Counted from the stretch's first letter, positions 1-11,574 are shown. The stretch is DNA of 64,000 bases from CAYXGZ01 sp964464755 (GCA_964464755.1 CAYXGZ010000001.1:135950-199949); one strand, 5' to 3'. The notes: generated by a model from the sequence alone, not told the origin. Program-made: numbers and translations.

Positions 1-944
1 AAGGCCTCGAAGACGAGCTTGCCGTAGTTCGCGAGGTCGATCTCCGGCAGCCCGGTCCAGGCCGGCGGGTGGCGGAGGACGACGGCCAGCGCGGCGCGGT
101 GCGCCGGGTCCAGGGCCTCGAGGTGGGGCAGGATGCGCGGGGGGTCGGCCGTGACGAGGCCGTCCACCTGGTCCGCGAGGAGGGCGTAGGGGAAGCCGGA
201 GCGCTCCTCCTGGGCCGTGCCGGTGAGGACGACGGCGTGCTCGCCGCGGGCCCAGGCCGCGAATTCGCGGGCGAGGCGGGTCTTGCCGTGGCCCGGGGCG
301 CCGGTGAGGAGGGCGACGGCCGGACCGCTCTCCTGGACGTCGCGCAGGAGCTGGTAGAGGCGGGACTGCTCCTCGGCGCGGCCGACGAGGACGGGGCAGG
401 GCAGGCCGCGGAAGACGCCGATCTCGGCGAGCTTGCCCGCGTCGAGCTTGCCGGCGACGCCGGTGCGGTTGCGCCCGGAGTGCTTGGCGACGAGGAGGGC
501 GCGCTCGGCGGACTCGATCACGGCCGCCGGGCTGCGGCCGTCGAGCGGGAACGACGCGGCGCCCGCGGAGCCGGTGAGCTTGAAGGCCTGGGGCCCCTCG
601 CCGTAGGGGGCGGAGGCGACGGCGGCGCGCAGGGCCTCGGCGGCGGCCTCGGCCTCGTCGCGGCCGCCGACCGGCAGGAGGAGGGCGAAGCTGTCGCCGG
701 CGTAGCGGAAGAGCGGGGCGCCCTCGGGCGCGGCGGCCCGGAGGCGGCGCGTGGCCTCGACGAGGACCTTGTCGCTGGCCTCGCGGCCGATCCGCGTGGA
801 GATGGGCCGGAACCCGTCGAGGTCGAGCAGGACGATGGCGCCCTCGCCGGCCGGGACGCGCTCGCGCAGCGCGGCGAGCAGGGCGCGCCGGTTGCCCAGG
901 CCCGTCGGGCCGTCGTGGAGCGGGATCGAGTCGGTGTCGGGCAT
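1..944 (-). CDS. Degenerate GGDEF domain fused to AAA ATPase (3' end outside window)
   Basis: The visible N-terminal ~314 residues hold a GGDEF-like fold (about 1-165) followed by an AAA ATPase with Walker A GAPGHGK near residue 215. The GG(D/E)EF signature reads AGDSF (residues 82-86), so cyclase activity is doubtful and the domain may only bind nucleotide or protein. GGDEF-AAA fusions resemble bacterial predictors in which the ATPase is a STAND-like switch. The gene follows the kinase gene ending at 950. An ATG at 944 is used here, but an in-frame GTG at 953 overlaps that stop as GTGA and is equally plausible, so the two genes are translationally coupled. The C-terminus lies beyond position 1. 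Confidence 0.75.
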   Translation of the reverse strand, partial: MPDTDSIPLHDGPTGLGNRRALLAALRERVPAGEGAIVLLDLDGFRPISTRIGREASDKVLVEATRRLRAAAPEGAPLFRYAGDSFALLLPVGGRDEAEAAAEALRAAVASAPYGEGPQAFKLTGSAGAASFPLDGRSPAAVIESAERALLVAKHSGRNRTGVAGKLDAGKLAEIGVFRGLPCPVLVGRAEEQSRLYQLLRDVQESGPAVALLTGAPGHGKTRLAREFAAWARGEHAVVLTGTAQEERSGFPYALLADQVDGLVTADPPRILPHLEALDPAHRAALAVVLRHPPAWTGLPEIDLANYGKLVFEA

Positions 945-949
945 GGCGG

Positions 950-2932
950 TCACCGGGTCCCCAGGAGCCGGTAGGCCTCGGCGGCCAGCGGGGTGCCGGC
1001 GAGGGACTTGAGGAGGTCGCGCCCGGTCACCTCGTCGCCCGCCGCCAGGGCGTGGAGGGCGAGGCCCCAGCGGTCGCGGGGCTCGTCCTGCAGGCCGACG
1101 GCCAGCGCGAGGAGCCGGATCCCCGGGGGTCGCAGCTCGACCCAGCTCGCGGCGTCGGCCTCGCCGTCGACGATCAGGAGGACGCCCTCGGGGGTCGCGC
1201 GGGAGACCCGGAGGTTGCGGACGCGGCGGCCCCGGAGCTCCAGCTCGGCGAGCGGCGGGCGTTTCGCGCTGAGGGCGGCGACGAGCCGCTGGCGGAAGGA
1301 CTCGACCGCCTCGACGCGCACTCGGAGCTCCGGGTCGAGGGGCGATGCGAGGTCCGGGCGGAAGGAGGCCAGCCGGTCGTTCGTGCGGTCGGGGCCGAGG
1401 AGCCGCTCGAGGTCGCCGTGCCAGAAGTAGCCCGCGAAGACGGAGGCGGGGACGAGGACGAGGAGGAGGAGCCAGCCGAGCACGGCGACGCGGCCGACCG
1501 GGGCCCTGTCGCGGACGCCCGTGGGGGGGAGGCTGGCGGGCCCGGCGGACCGGGGCATGGCGGACTTGCCGCCGGCGGAGATGCGCGAGATCTCCTCCGC
1601 GAAGACGAGCGCGTTGGCGGGCCGCTGGTCGGGCGCCTTGGAGAGGCAGCGCATGCAGAGGGCGCTGAGCTCGGGCGGGACCATCTTCGCCTTGCGGCTC
1701 GAGGTGCCCGCGGAACCCGGCTCCTTGGCGAAGGAGAAGTCGGCGGGCGCGGGGGGCATCTCCTCGATCGTGCGGCGGAGCACGTCGGTGATCTCGCCGG
1801 TGAAGGGCGGGCGGCCCGTGAGCAGCTCGTAGAGGACGGCGCCGAGGCCGTAGACGTCGGTGCGCGCGTCGAGCTCCTCGTTGCGGCCCGCGGCCTGCTC
1901 GGGGGACATGTAGGACGGCGTGCCGCTGATCGTGCCGCCGCCGACCTCGATCTCGCCGAGGGAGCGGGCCAGGCCGAAGTCGAGGATGCGGGCGGAGCCG
2001 TCCTTCGAGATGAAGATGTTCCCGGGCTTCAGGTCGCAGTGGAGGATCGGCGTGGGACGCGTGTGCGCGTAGTGCAGGGCGTGGGCGACCTGGTAGAGGA
2101 CGCCGAGCCACTTGCGCGGGTCGTCGTGGAAGGGCGAGAGGCGGGACTCGTGGCGGGCGTGCTGGATCTCCTCGAGGAGCGTGCGCCCCTCGAGGTGCTC
2201 CATGCTGATGTAGTACTCGGCGTCGACGCGGCCGATGTCGTAGACCGACACGATGTTCGGGTGGCGGAGGCGGATCGCGTTGTGCGCCTCGTTGATGAGG
2301 CTGGCGACGCGGCTCTTGCGCATCATGGACCCGGCGATCTGGCTCGGCGAGACGGGCTTGATGCGCTTGAGGGCGACGTACTGGTTCAGGTAGGTGTCCC
2401 AGGCCCGGTAGACGGCCGCGATGCCGCCCCGGCCGATCTCGGCGAGGATGACGTACTTGCCGAAGCGCCGGGCCGGATCGTCCTTCAGGTCGCGGACCTC
2501 GGCCGGGATCGGGATCCGGCTGTTGACGATGATCGAGCTCTCGACGGCCGCCTTCGAGGACCCGGGCGGGGGCTCGATCAGGGGCGCCTCGCAGCGGCCG
2601 CACTTGTAGCCGATGGCGTCGGGGCGGAGGTCGACGTTGACGAGGTGGCCGCAGCCCGGGCAGAAGAGGACCTTCTTGGACTGCTCGCCCAGCGCGGCCT
2701 GGATGGCGTCCAGGGTGCAGTAGCCCTTCTGGACGAGCAGCTCGCCGAGGCGGGGGACCGAGGTGCTGTCGCGCGCCGCCATGGCCCGCTGGAGCATCAG
2801 GCACTCGTCGAGGTGCTCCTTGCGGACGACCCCGCGCTTGAGCAGGATCTGGCCCAGGTCGGCCTTCTCGGGAACCTTCGGGAAGGCCGGACCGGCCCGC
2901 GAGGTCGGAGGATTCTGGCCCGACTGGATCAT
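950..2932 (-). CDS. Membrane Ser/Thr protein kinase with N-terminal zinc ribbon, non-RD (HCD) type
   Basis: 660 residues. Residues 25-85 hold two repeats of the LGQILL...G type found at the N-terminus of type II secretion ATPases. A CPGC...CGRC zinc ribbon lies at 91-114. The Hanks kinase domain (about 160-455) has a G-rich loop, K189, the DFG triplet (318-320) and a GTPSYMSPEQ activation segment. The catalytic loop reads HCDLKPGN, so the usual Arg before the catalytic Asp is Cys (a non-RD kinase). One transmembrane helix (about 480-503) precedes a ~155-residue extracytoplasmic region of unknown ligand. A TATCAT -10-like hexamer lies 10 nt before the ATG. The partner is probably the GGDEF-AAA protein encoded immediately downstream. 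Confidence 0.88.
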   Translation of the reverse strand: MIQSGQNPPTSRAGPAFPKVPEKADLGQILLKRGVVRKEHLDECLMLQRAMAARDSTSVPRLGELLVQKGYCTLDAIQAALGEQSKKVLFCPGCGHLVNVDLRPDAIGYKCGRCEAPLIEPPPGSSKAAVESSIIVNSRIPIPAEVRDLKDDPARRFGKYVILAEIGRGGIAAVYRAWDTYLNQYVALKRIKPVSPSQIAGSMMRKSRVASLINEAHNAIRLRHPNIVSVYDIGRVDAEYYISMEHLEGRTLLEEIQHARHESRLSPFHDDPRKWLGVLYQVAHALHYAHTRPTPILHCDLKPGNIFISKDGSARILDFGLARSLGEIEVGGGTISGTPSYMSPEQAAGRNEELDARTDVYGLGAVLYELLTGRPPFTGEITDVLRRTIEEMPPAPADFSFAKEPGSAGTSSRKAKMVPPELSALCMRCLSKAPDQRPANALVFAEEISRISAGGKSAMPRSAGPASLPPTGVRDRAPVGRVAVLGWLLLLVLVPASVFAGYFWHGDLERLLGPDRTNDRLASFRPDLASPLDPELRVRVEAVESFRQRLVAALSAKRPPLAELELRGRRVRNLRVSRATPEGVLLIVDGEADAASWVELRPPGIRLLALAVGLQDEPRDRWGLALHALAAGDEVTGRDLLKSLAGTPLAAEAYRLLGTR

Positions 2933-2972
2933 GCGCGACGTGATGATACCGGACGGGCCGGGGGGCCGGCGG

Positions 2973-3012
2973 GGAAAAGAGGACCCGCCGGAGGGGTCAG
3001 CTCCGGCGGGTC
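2973..3012 (-). terminator. Rho-independent terminator of the 71-aa secreted protein gene
   Basis: A perfect 12-bp inverted repeat (2982-2993 with 3001-3012, 7-nt loop) is followed on the minus strand by TCTTTT. It lies directly after the stop codon of the gene at 3021-3236. Confidence 0.85.
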
Positions 3013-3020
3013 ATGGGGGG

Positions 3021-3236
3021 TCAACGACCGCGGTCGTTCCGGTCCCGATCCCGATCGCGCTCGCGCCGGTCGTCGCGGTCGCGGCGGTGGTCCCGGCGCC
3101 GGTCGTCGCGGTTCCGGCGCTCCTGGCGCCGCTCGCGCTCGCCCCGGCGCTCGCCGCCATCCTGAGCCGCCGCCACCGTGGACGCGCCGATCACCAGCAT
3201 CAGCGCCAGCGCGCCCTTCCGCATCAGTCCGTTCAT
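3021..3236 (-). CDS. Small exported Arg/Asp-rich low-complexity protein
   Basis: 71 residues. A signal peptide (about 1-24, ending ...AAAQ) is followed by a tail built almost only of R, D, E and N in a quasi-repeat of the RDRDRN type. A GGAGG ribosome site sits 6 nt before the ATG. Upstream lies a TTGCG-N8-CGCAA inverted repeat (3257-3274). The gene has its own strong terminator, so it is monocistronic. The charge pattern suggests binding to a polyanion, a mineral or the cell surface, but no family is recognised. Confidence 0.65.
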   Translation of the reverse strand: MNGLMRKGALALMLVIGASTVAAAQDGGERRGERERRQERRNRDDRRRDHRRDRDDRRERDRDRDRNDRGR

Positions 3237-3408
3237 CGCTCGCCTCCAGTAAAGAGTTGCGAGGGTAAACGCAAGGCGCGTGCCACGGAGGCCCCCGAGG
3301 GGGCCGCCCGACCGGGACCGGCCGGGCTGTCGTCATTCCTTGGCGGCGCCGGGGCGCCGGCGTTGCAGCCGGCCGGCCCCCAAGGAGTTGCGGGAGTGAC
3401 GGCTTTTC

Positions 3409-5315
<1,907 letters not shown>

Positions 5316-5319
<4 letters not shown>

Positions 5320-6989
5320 GGGTGCGGTCGCTCCTCCGGGGTTCCGGTCACGGCGATCCGCCCGGCCCGCGCGGCGCTCCCCCGCTGCGGGGCGGCCGGT
5401 GCGCCCTCGAGTCCGAAGTATAGCCGGTCCGAGACGGGGAACCGCTCGCCCATCCGCCCCAGGTCCGTCCGGACCCCGTTGACGGCGAAGGCGATCGCGC
5501 GCCCCGACTTGCGGAATTGGACGACGTTGGGGGCCCCGACCTTCCACCCGGCCGCGGAAATCCTGTCGACCTGCCGGCCCGTGCCGGCGAGCTGGATCTG
5601 CATCCAGCCCTCGGCCGAGAAGATCGCCCGGAAGTCCGCGATGCCGCCCGGGTTCAGCGCGAGCAGCATCCGCAGGTCCGAGCCCGCGGGCAGCTCGAGC
5701 TCGACCTCCGCGTCTCCGTCCCAGCGCCGCACGTGCCACGCGGAGGCGAACGCCGGGATGTGCAGCGCGCCGCCCTCCACCGAGAGCGCGTCGCCGAGCC
5801 GCGCGGGCCGGAAGTCCGCGAGCTCCCCCGGCCGGTCGAACTCGTAGACGACGCGGGTCCGGCCGCCGTCGAGCCGCTCCACGGCCCCGCGCAGCCAGGG
5901 CTCGGGCTCGGGGGGCGTCAGGGCCCGGGCCGCGAGCAGCGCGACGGCGGCGATCGCCGCCACGGCCGCCGCGTCCCGCCAGGGGTGCCGCATCCGCCTC
6001 GAGGGCCGGCGCCCCTGCCGCACCGCCGCGACGTCCGCGAGCAGCTCCGCCGCGTCCCGCGGCCGGGCCGCCGGGTCCTTGGCCATCAGCTTCGCCAGCA
6101 GCGCCTCGAAGGCCGGCGAGACCTTCGCGCCGCGCGACGACGGCGTCGGGGCCGTGCGTCCGACGTGCTTCACGGCGATCGAGACCGCGCTCTCGCCCTC
6201 GAAGGGCACGGAGCCCGTCACGGCGTGGTACATCGTCGCGCCCAGCGAGTAGAAGTCGGCCCGCCCGTCGAGCGGCCGCCCCTCGGCCTGCTCCGGCGAG
6301 CAGTAGTACGGCGTGCCGAGGAAGCCCGCGGTCGCCGTGAGGCCGGGCGAGAGCACGTCCCGCGCGAGCCCGAAGTCCGCGAGCTTGGGGCCGTCGGGGC
6401 CGAGCAACAGGTTCGCGGGCTTCACGTCGCGGTGCACGATCCCCAGGGCGTGGGCCGCTCCGAGCGCGCCCGCCGTCTTCTCGAGGAGCTCGAGGGCCTC
6501 CGCCTCCGGGAGCGGGCCCTCGGCGCGGATCCGGTCGAGCAGCGTGCCGCCGGGGACGTACTCGAGGACCAGGTAGTGCGTGCCGGCCGCCTCTCCGCCG
6601 CCGAGGCCCCGGGCCGCGTTGGGGTGCTCGAGCCGCCGCGCCGTCTCCGCCTCGCGGAGGAAGCGCTGGGCCATCGCCTTGTCGCGGGCGAGCGAGGGGG
6701 AGAGGACCTTGATCGCGACGGGCCGGCCCGAGGCGTCGAGGGCCCGGTACACGGTGCCCATCGCCCCGCGGCCGACGGCGGCCTCGAGGCGGTAGCCGGG
6801 GATCGCGTCGGGCCCGAGCGGCGACTCGAAGAGGCCGAGCAGCGCCTCGCGCTGGTCCAGGGTGATGAGGCCGAGGTCGACGAGCCGGTCGGCCAGGGGG
6901 CCGTCGCCCCCCGCGGCGAGCCGGTCGCGGGGCACGAGGCCCCGCTCCACGGCCGTGTTGCCGAGGAGGACGTCGAAGCCCGACGCCAT
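5316..6989 (-). CDS. Transmembrane Ser/Thr protein kinase with lectin-like extracytoplasmic sensor
   Basis: 557 residues. A helical N-terminus precedes a complete Hanks kinase (66-325) with K94, HRDVKPAN (186-193), DFG (205-207) and GTPYYCSPEQ. One transmembrane helix (about 338-356) leads to a ~190-residue beta-sandwich domain resembling DUF1080/LamG folds, which in this family bind carbohydrate or other surface ligands. The gene starts directly after the TAG of the transglutaminase gene with no gap and overlaps the sigma-54 activator gene by 4 nt. The three form one transcription unit and probably one envelope-to-RpoN signalling path. Confidence 0.92.
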
Positions 6990-8870
6990 CTACTCCTTCT
7001 TCGCCTCGATCGAGGCCTTCATCGCGTCGAACGCGGCGCGGGCGCCGTCGCCGTGGAAGGAGAAGAGGAGCGCCTCGCCTCTCGAGAGCCGGACGAGGGC
7101 CTGGGAGTCCGTGACGACGGCCTCCAGCCCGCCGATCTTCTCCTCGTCGCCGTTGAGGAGGTCGAGCTTGATCGCGAGCTTCGCCGTCGTCAGGGCCGCG
7201 TAATCGTAGGTGAGGTCGGCGTAGGAGACCTCGATCCGGGCCTTGCCCTTCTCGAGGGCCGCGAGGTGCAGGTCCCTCGGAGCCGCCCAGGTCCAGCCCT
7301 CGGGCCGCTTCATCGTCAGGCCGAGCGCGGGGGCGCGGAAGACCTCGCCCTCGACCTGCGCGGCGGGGGCCACCTTCACCGCGGTCCCGCCGATCGCGTA
7401 CTCGTGGATCGAGATCTTCATGCCGCCGTGCATGTAGCCCGCGCCCTTCATGCCCTCGGAGGGCGAGCCGGTCTCGTCGGCCTGGGACTCGGAGAGCTTG
7501 ACGCGGGCCGCGTCGGCGGGCTCGGCGCCGATCGTGGCGTCGAAGTCGGTCCAGGCCCCGATCCAGGCGCTGGCCCAGGCGTGGCCGCCGAACTGGCCGC
7601 GGACGTAGAGGTAGCCCGAGCAGACGCGGGCGGGGATCCCGGCGGCGCGGAACATCGCCGCGAGGAGCACGGCGTGCTCCGAGCAGTCGCCCTTCTGCTC
7701 CTTGAAGACCTCGAGCGCGCTGGCCTGGGCGACGTCCATGCTCTTCTTCTTGATGTGGGCGTAGACGAAGCCCGCGAGCTTGCGGGCGGCGCCGAGCGCG
7801 TCCTTCTCGCCCGCGACGAGCTCCTTCGCCTTGGCGACGATCGCCGGGTCGTCGCACTGGATCGCGGAGCTCGGCTTCAGGAAGGGCTGCAGCTCCGGGC
7901 CGGCCGCGACCGGGTAGGCCGCCGGGGCGGAGGGGGGCCCGGCCTTCACGCGGATGGTCACGGCGCGGCCCTCCCGCTTGAGGACCTCGACGGTGGACTC
8001 GGGGGCCGTCCAGGTCTCCCAGCCGCCGCCGGGCCGGTCCATCGTCAGGGTGAGCGACTGGATCTCGCGGGGCCGGGGGAGGACGACGTCCGCGCGGGGC
8101 ATCGAGCCGAAGAAGACGTCGGGCATCTCGCCCGACTGCTCCTTGAGGGCCTCCTCCTTCGTGCAGCGGTCGATGCGGAAGACCAGGCCCATCATGTCCA
8201 TCTCGGTGCGCTGCGTGGCGAAGCGCTCGTCGATCCAGGCCGTGATCTTCATCGCGGGCTGCAGGGCCGAGCGCTGCGTGGTCCGCACCACGGCGAGCTT
8301 CTTGCCGCCGAGCTCGATCTCCTCGCGGTCGCCGATCTCGATGCTCACCGTGTCGACCTGGTCCTGGTCCGCGTTGTAGAGCTTGTAGGAGTAGCTCGTC
8401 CCCTTCGCGAGGCCCTTCGCGACGCCGAAGAGGCGGGCGCCCTCGGAGAGCAGGGCGTCGGGATCCCAGTCCTTCTCGGACGTCGACTCCTTGCCGCCGG
8501 AGAGGACCTTCAGCTTCAGCCTGCCGCCTTCGACGACGCCCTCGGTGACGGTGGGGGAGGCGGAGGTGGAGCGGCGGGACGTGAAGCGGAGCGGCCGGCC
8601 GTCGGCGGTCTCGACGTGGCGGGAGTCCGTGGACATCTCGGTGGGGGCGCCCAGGCGCTTGAGGCTCAGGCGGAACTTCGAGACGGTCTCGACGAGCTTG
8701 GCCCCGTCGGCGCCGGCGCGGGAGTACCGGGCGTTGTAGGTGTAGCCGCAGGGTGCGCCCTTGATGGCGAGGACGGCCCAATCCTCCTCGAGGAGGACGG
8801 AGGGGCTCTCCTGGGCCGGGGCGGCCGCGGCGGCCAGCAGGAGCAGGGCGAGGGCTCGGAGCGCGCGCAT
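6990..8870 (-). CDS. Exported transglutaminase-like cysteine protease superfamily protein
   Basis: 626 residues with a signal peptide (1-20, cleavage after APAQ). A transglutaminase core sits at about 360-450 with the Cys-His-Asp triad: C396 in GDCSEH, H430 in GGHAW and D444. It is flanked by N- and C-terminal regions without recognised domains. Such periplasmic proteins act as proteases, amidases or scaffolds. A TATATT -10 (8896-8901) and a GGAGGAG ribosome site precede the ATG. As first gene of the operon with the sensor kinase and sigma-54 activator, it may produce or destroy the sensed signal (inference). Confidence 0.85.
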   Translation of the reverse strand: MRALRALALLLLAAAAAPAQESPSVLLEEDWAVLAIKGAPCGYTYNARYSRAGADGAKLVETVSKFRLSLKRLGAPTEMSTDSRHVETADGRPLRFTSRRSTSASPTVTEGVVEGGRLKLKVLSGGKESTSEKDWDPDALLSEGARLFGVAKGLAKGTSYSYKLYNADQDQVDTVSIEIGDREEIELGGKKLAVVRTTQRSALQPAMKITAWIDERFATQRTEMDMMGLVFRIDRCTKEEALKEQSGEMPDVFFGSMPRADVVLPRPREIQSLTLTMDRPGGGWETWTAPESTVEVLKREGRAVTIRVKAGPPSAPAAYPVAAGPELQPFLKPSSAIQCDDPAIVAKAKELVAGEKDALGAARKLAGFVYAHIKKKSMDVAQASALEVFKEQKGDCSEHAVLLAAMFRAAGIPARVCSGYLYVRGQFGGHAWASAWIGAWTDFDATIGAEPADAARVKLSESQADETGSPSEGMKGAGYMHGGMKISIHEYAIGGTAVKVAPAAQVEGEVFRAPALGLTMKRPEGWTWAAPRDLHLAALEKGKARIEVSYADLTYDYAALTTAKLAIKLDLLNGDEEKIGGLEAVVTDSQALVRLSRGEALLFSFHGDGARAAFDAMKASIEAKKE

Positions 8871-8922
8871 GGGATCTCCTCCGGGGGAACCGGTGAATAT
8901 ACGACGCGGCCGGGGCTTCGTC

Positions 8923-9240
8923 TTACCGCTTCGACGAGAAGCAGTCGCTGCAGTAGACGGGGCGGTCGCCGCGGGGCTTGAAGGGGACCGTCGTCGGCTT
9001 GCCGCACTGGGCGCAGATCGCGGGATGGCTCTCGCGGGGCGGGCGGGCGCCGTAGCCGCCGCCCCCGCCGCCGCCCCCGCCGCCGCGGGCGGGGGCCGTC
9101 GCCTTGCGCGCGGCCCGGCAGGGCGCGCAGCGCTTGGGCTCGTTGGTGAATCCGCGCTGGGCGTGGCGCTCCTGGTCGAGGGCCGAGAACGTGAAGGTCG
9201 CGCCGCACTCGATGCACGTCAGCTGCTTGTCGTCGTACAT
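8923..9240 (-). CDS. Double zinc-ribbon protein (zf-trcl plus CxxC-x17-CxxC domains)
   Basis: 105 residues. The N-terminal ribbon (about 7-45) matches the pattern of the probable zinc-ribbon domain: CIEC, FTFSALDQE, GFTNEPKRCAPC. A Gly-rich linker (residues 53-63) joins it to a CAQC-x17-CSDC module (counted exactly), the hallmark of the CxxC-x17-CxxC family. These small proteins are common in many phyla and have no assigned biochemical role. A GGGAG-type ribosome site precedes the ATG. The gene lies just upstream of the transglutaminase operon but has its own spacing. Confidence 0.85.
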   Translation of the reverse strand: MYDDKQLTCIECGATFTFSALDQERHAQRGFTNEPKRCAPCRAARKATAPARGGGGGGGGGGYGARPPRESHPAICAQCGKPTTVPFKPRGDRPVYCSDCFSSKR

Positions 9241-9364
9241 GTTGCTCCCGCCTCTCCGAGTGGTTGCCCGCGCTCCGGCGCCGGTCCCGCCATTATCCCA
9301 CCGCGGGAGCGGGGCGGGCGGGAATTCTCCAAAACTCCGGTCCCCGGTCGTGTACGGTATCTTC

Positions 9365-9910
9365 GTGGACGATCGCGAACTCGCCGCGGCCTGCGCCCGC
9401 GGGGACCGGGTGGCCTGGGAGGAGTTCCTCGGCCGCTACGCCCGCTTCATCGCCTTCGCGGCCCGCCGCCTCGCCGGCGACGTCGGCGCCGACGAGGTCG
9501 TCCAGAACACCTACCTCGCGCTGCTCCGCGACCAGGGCGGGATCTTCCGCCGCTACGACCCCTCGTACCGGCTGACGACCTACCTCGGCCTCATCGTCCG
9601 CGGCCAGGCCGAGCGCTACCGCCGCGCGATGAAGCCCGCCGCCCCGCTCGCGGAGGATCCCGCGGCGGCCCCGCCGCCGGCGGATCCCGCGGTCCCGCTC
9701 GACGACGCGCTGCAGGTCCTCACGCCGCGCGAGCGCGTCCTGCTCAAGCTGCACTACGAGGACGGGCTGGCCTACAAGGAGATCGGCGCGATGCTCGATC
9801 TCCCCGTCAACACCGTGGGCAGCCACCTGCTGCGGGCCCGCAACAAGCTCAAGGAGCGTCTCGGCGGAAAGGCGCAATTTCGCGCAGGCTCCCCGGGGGA
9901 TAACCCATGA
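9365..9910 (+). CDS. ECF-type sigma-70 family RNA polymerase sigma factor
   Basis: 181 residues from the chosen GTG. Region 2 (about 5-80) is followed by an Ala/Pro linker and a region 4 helix-turn-helix (about 115-170) with LTPRERVLLKLHYEDG and a typical recognition helix. A GTG start at 9365 is preferred because TACGGT lies 6 nt upstream, the spacing of other leaderless genes here. A GTG at 9350 is the alternative. The stop overlaps the next gene as ATGA, which couples it to its presumed anti-sigma factor. Confidence 0.9.
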   Translation: MDDRELAAACARGDRVAWEEFLGRYARFIAFAARRLAGDVGADEVVQNTYLALLRDQGGIFRRYDPSYRLTTYLGLIVRGQAERYRRAMKPAAPLAEDPAAAPPPADPAVPLDDALQVLTPRERVLLKLHYEDGLAYKEIGAMLDLPVNTVGSHLLRARNKLKERLGGKAQFRAGSPGDNP

Positions 9911-11574
9911 TGCCCCAGCGTCACCCCACCGACCGGGACCTCGCGGTCTACCTAGAGCACCGCGGCGACCCGGCGCCCGTCGAGGCCCACCTCGCGGACT
10001 GCGCGGAGTGCCGCCGCCGGGTCGCGTCCGTCGCGGGCCTCCTCGCCGAGTGGGGCGACTCCAAGGCCGAGGACCCCGCCGCCTTCGAGGCGGCCCGCCA
10101 TTTCGTGATGCACCGGCTCGACCGCCGGGGCCTCTCGTGGACGCCCTGGGTGGCGGCCGCGGCCGCCGTCGTCGTCGGCGCCGTCGCCTGGTCCTACTAT
10201 CCCCGTCCGTCCGACCCGGTGACGCCGGTCGTCCGGCGCCCCGCCCCGAAGGACCCGGAGGCCCGGGTCCCCGCGGATCCGGCCCCGGTCGCGCCGGCCC
10301 CGACGATCGAGCCCGGCGCCCCCGATCCGGCCCCGGTTCCGCCGCCCGTCGACCCCGGCCCCGGGCCCGCGCCGGTCCCCGAGCCGACGCCCCGACCCGT
10401 GGCGCCGCCCCCCGTGACCCCGGAGCCCGGCCCGACGCCGATGCCCACGCGCTCCGAGACTCCCGCGGTGCACGTGAAGCGGAGCCCCGGCCCCGGCACG
10501 ATCGTCGCCTCGAAGGGCGGCCTCTCGCTTCGCCGCCGCGGGGAGACCAAGGCCGCCCCGGTCTACGCCCTCGGCGAGCTCGCCGACGGCGACCGGCTCA
10601 TCGCGGGCTCCTCGGGCCGCGCCCGCGTCTCCCTCCCCGACGGGACCTCGCTCTGCCTCAACTCCGGCGCCGAGGTCGAGTTCACCCGGATCTCCACGAT
10701 GCCCCACGCGATCGAGCTCGCGAAGGGCGAGTTCCTCCTCGACTCCGACGGCCGCGAGGGCGGCCTCGCCGTGAAGGCGGGCGGGGCGGAGCTCGAGGCG
10801 CTCGACGCCGTCCTGGCCGTCAAGGCGGGCCGCGACGAGGCGACCGTCACGCTCCTCTCGGGCCGCGCCTCCGTCAACCGCGCGCGGATGGAGCCCGAAA
10901 CCCAGGTCCGCGTCACGCCCAAGGGGGCGGAGGCGGCGCGCAAGGCGGCCCCCGCGGCGGCGAACGGGAAGTGGGCCGACGGCCTCCGCCCCGTGCTCTT
11001 CCAGGACGAGTTCCGCCACGACCTGCGGGCCTGGAGCAGCAAGGGCGTCCCCGAGAAGACCTTCAAGGTCGCGGCCGAGGGCGGCCAGCTCGTCGCCCGC
11101 GGCCTCGGCGGCGAGCGCGACTTCCGCGGCTGGTGGATCTCCTCGCGCTCCAAGTGGGAGATGGAGAACGGCCTGGTCGCGGACCTGGCCTTCGTCCACG
11201 CCAAGGCCGGCGACCTCGCCCCCAAGCTCGAGTTCTACCGGATGACCGACGCGAAGGACTTCCCGACCTGGAAGATCGGCTGGGGCTCCTGGGAGGGCAA
11301 GGAGCTGATCTACCTCCACGGCCGGGAATCCCTGAAGACGCTCTGGAAGGGCAACGGCGGCCTGAAGCCCGGCGCCCACCGCGTCCAGCTGCAGCTGGAC
11401 GACGACTTCGTCGCGCTCACCGTCGACGGCGAGCTCCGCGCCCGGGTCAAGCACGGCCTCGAGGGCTACGAGCTCGCGGACATCCAGCTCGCGCTGGGCC
11501 AGTCGGGCCAGACCGAGGGCCGGCCCTCCGAGTTCCGCGTCGAGTCCGTCGAGCTCCGCCGCCCCGGGAAATAG
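9907..11574 (+). CDS. Anti-sigma factor with FecR-like and lectin-like extracytoplasmic domains
   Basis: 555 residues. The N-terminal zinc-binding anti-sigma motif is H28-x3-C32-x2-C35. A transmembrane helix (about 79-97) and a Pro-rich stalk (100-190) lead to a FecR-like domain (about 195-310) and a C-terminal beta-sandwich (about 350-555) resembling DUF1080/LamG. By family logic the N-terminus holds the ECF sigma factor encoded just upstream (4-nt overlap) and the outer domains sense a ligand, perhaps a glycan. The outer fold resembles that of the kinase at 5316-6989. Confidence 0.85.
   Translation: MMPQRHPTDRDLAVYLEHRGDPAPVEAHLADCAECRRRVASVAGLLAEWGDSKAEDPAAFEAARHFVMHRLDRRGLSWTPWVAAAAAVVVGAVAWSYYPRPSDPVTPVVRRPAPKDPEARVPADPAPVAPAPTIEPGAPDPAPVPPPVDPGPGPAPVPEPTPRPVAPPPVTPEPGPTPMPTRSETPAVHVKRSPGPGTIVASKGGLSLRRRGETKAAPVYALGELADGDRLIAGSSGRARVSLPDGTSLCLNSGAEVEFTRISTMPHAIELAKGEFLLDSDGREGGLAVKAGGAELEALDAVLAVKAGRDEATVTLLSGRASVNRARMEPETQVRVTPKGAEAARKAAPAAANGKWADGLRPVLFQDEFRHDLRAWSSKGVPEKTFKVAAEGGQLVARGLGGERDFRGWWISSRSKWEMENGLVADLAFVHAKAGDLAPKLEFYRMTDAKDFPTWKIGWGSWEGKELIYLHGRESLKTLWKGNGGLKPGAHRVQLQLDDDFVALTVDGELRARVKHGLEGYELADIQLALGQSGQTEGRPSEFRVESVELRRPGK

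Noticed and set aside
9104..9910. ECF sigma factor starting at ATG 9104
   Set aside because: It would overlap the opposite-strand zinc-ribbon gene, and the extra residues are not sigma-like. GTG 9365 follows a -10 at leaderless spacing.
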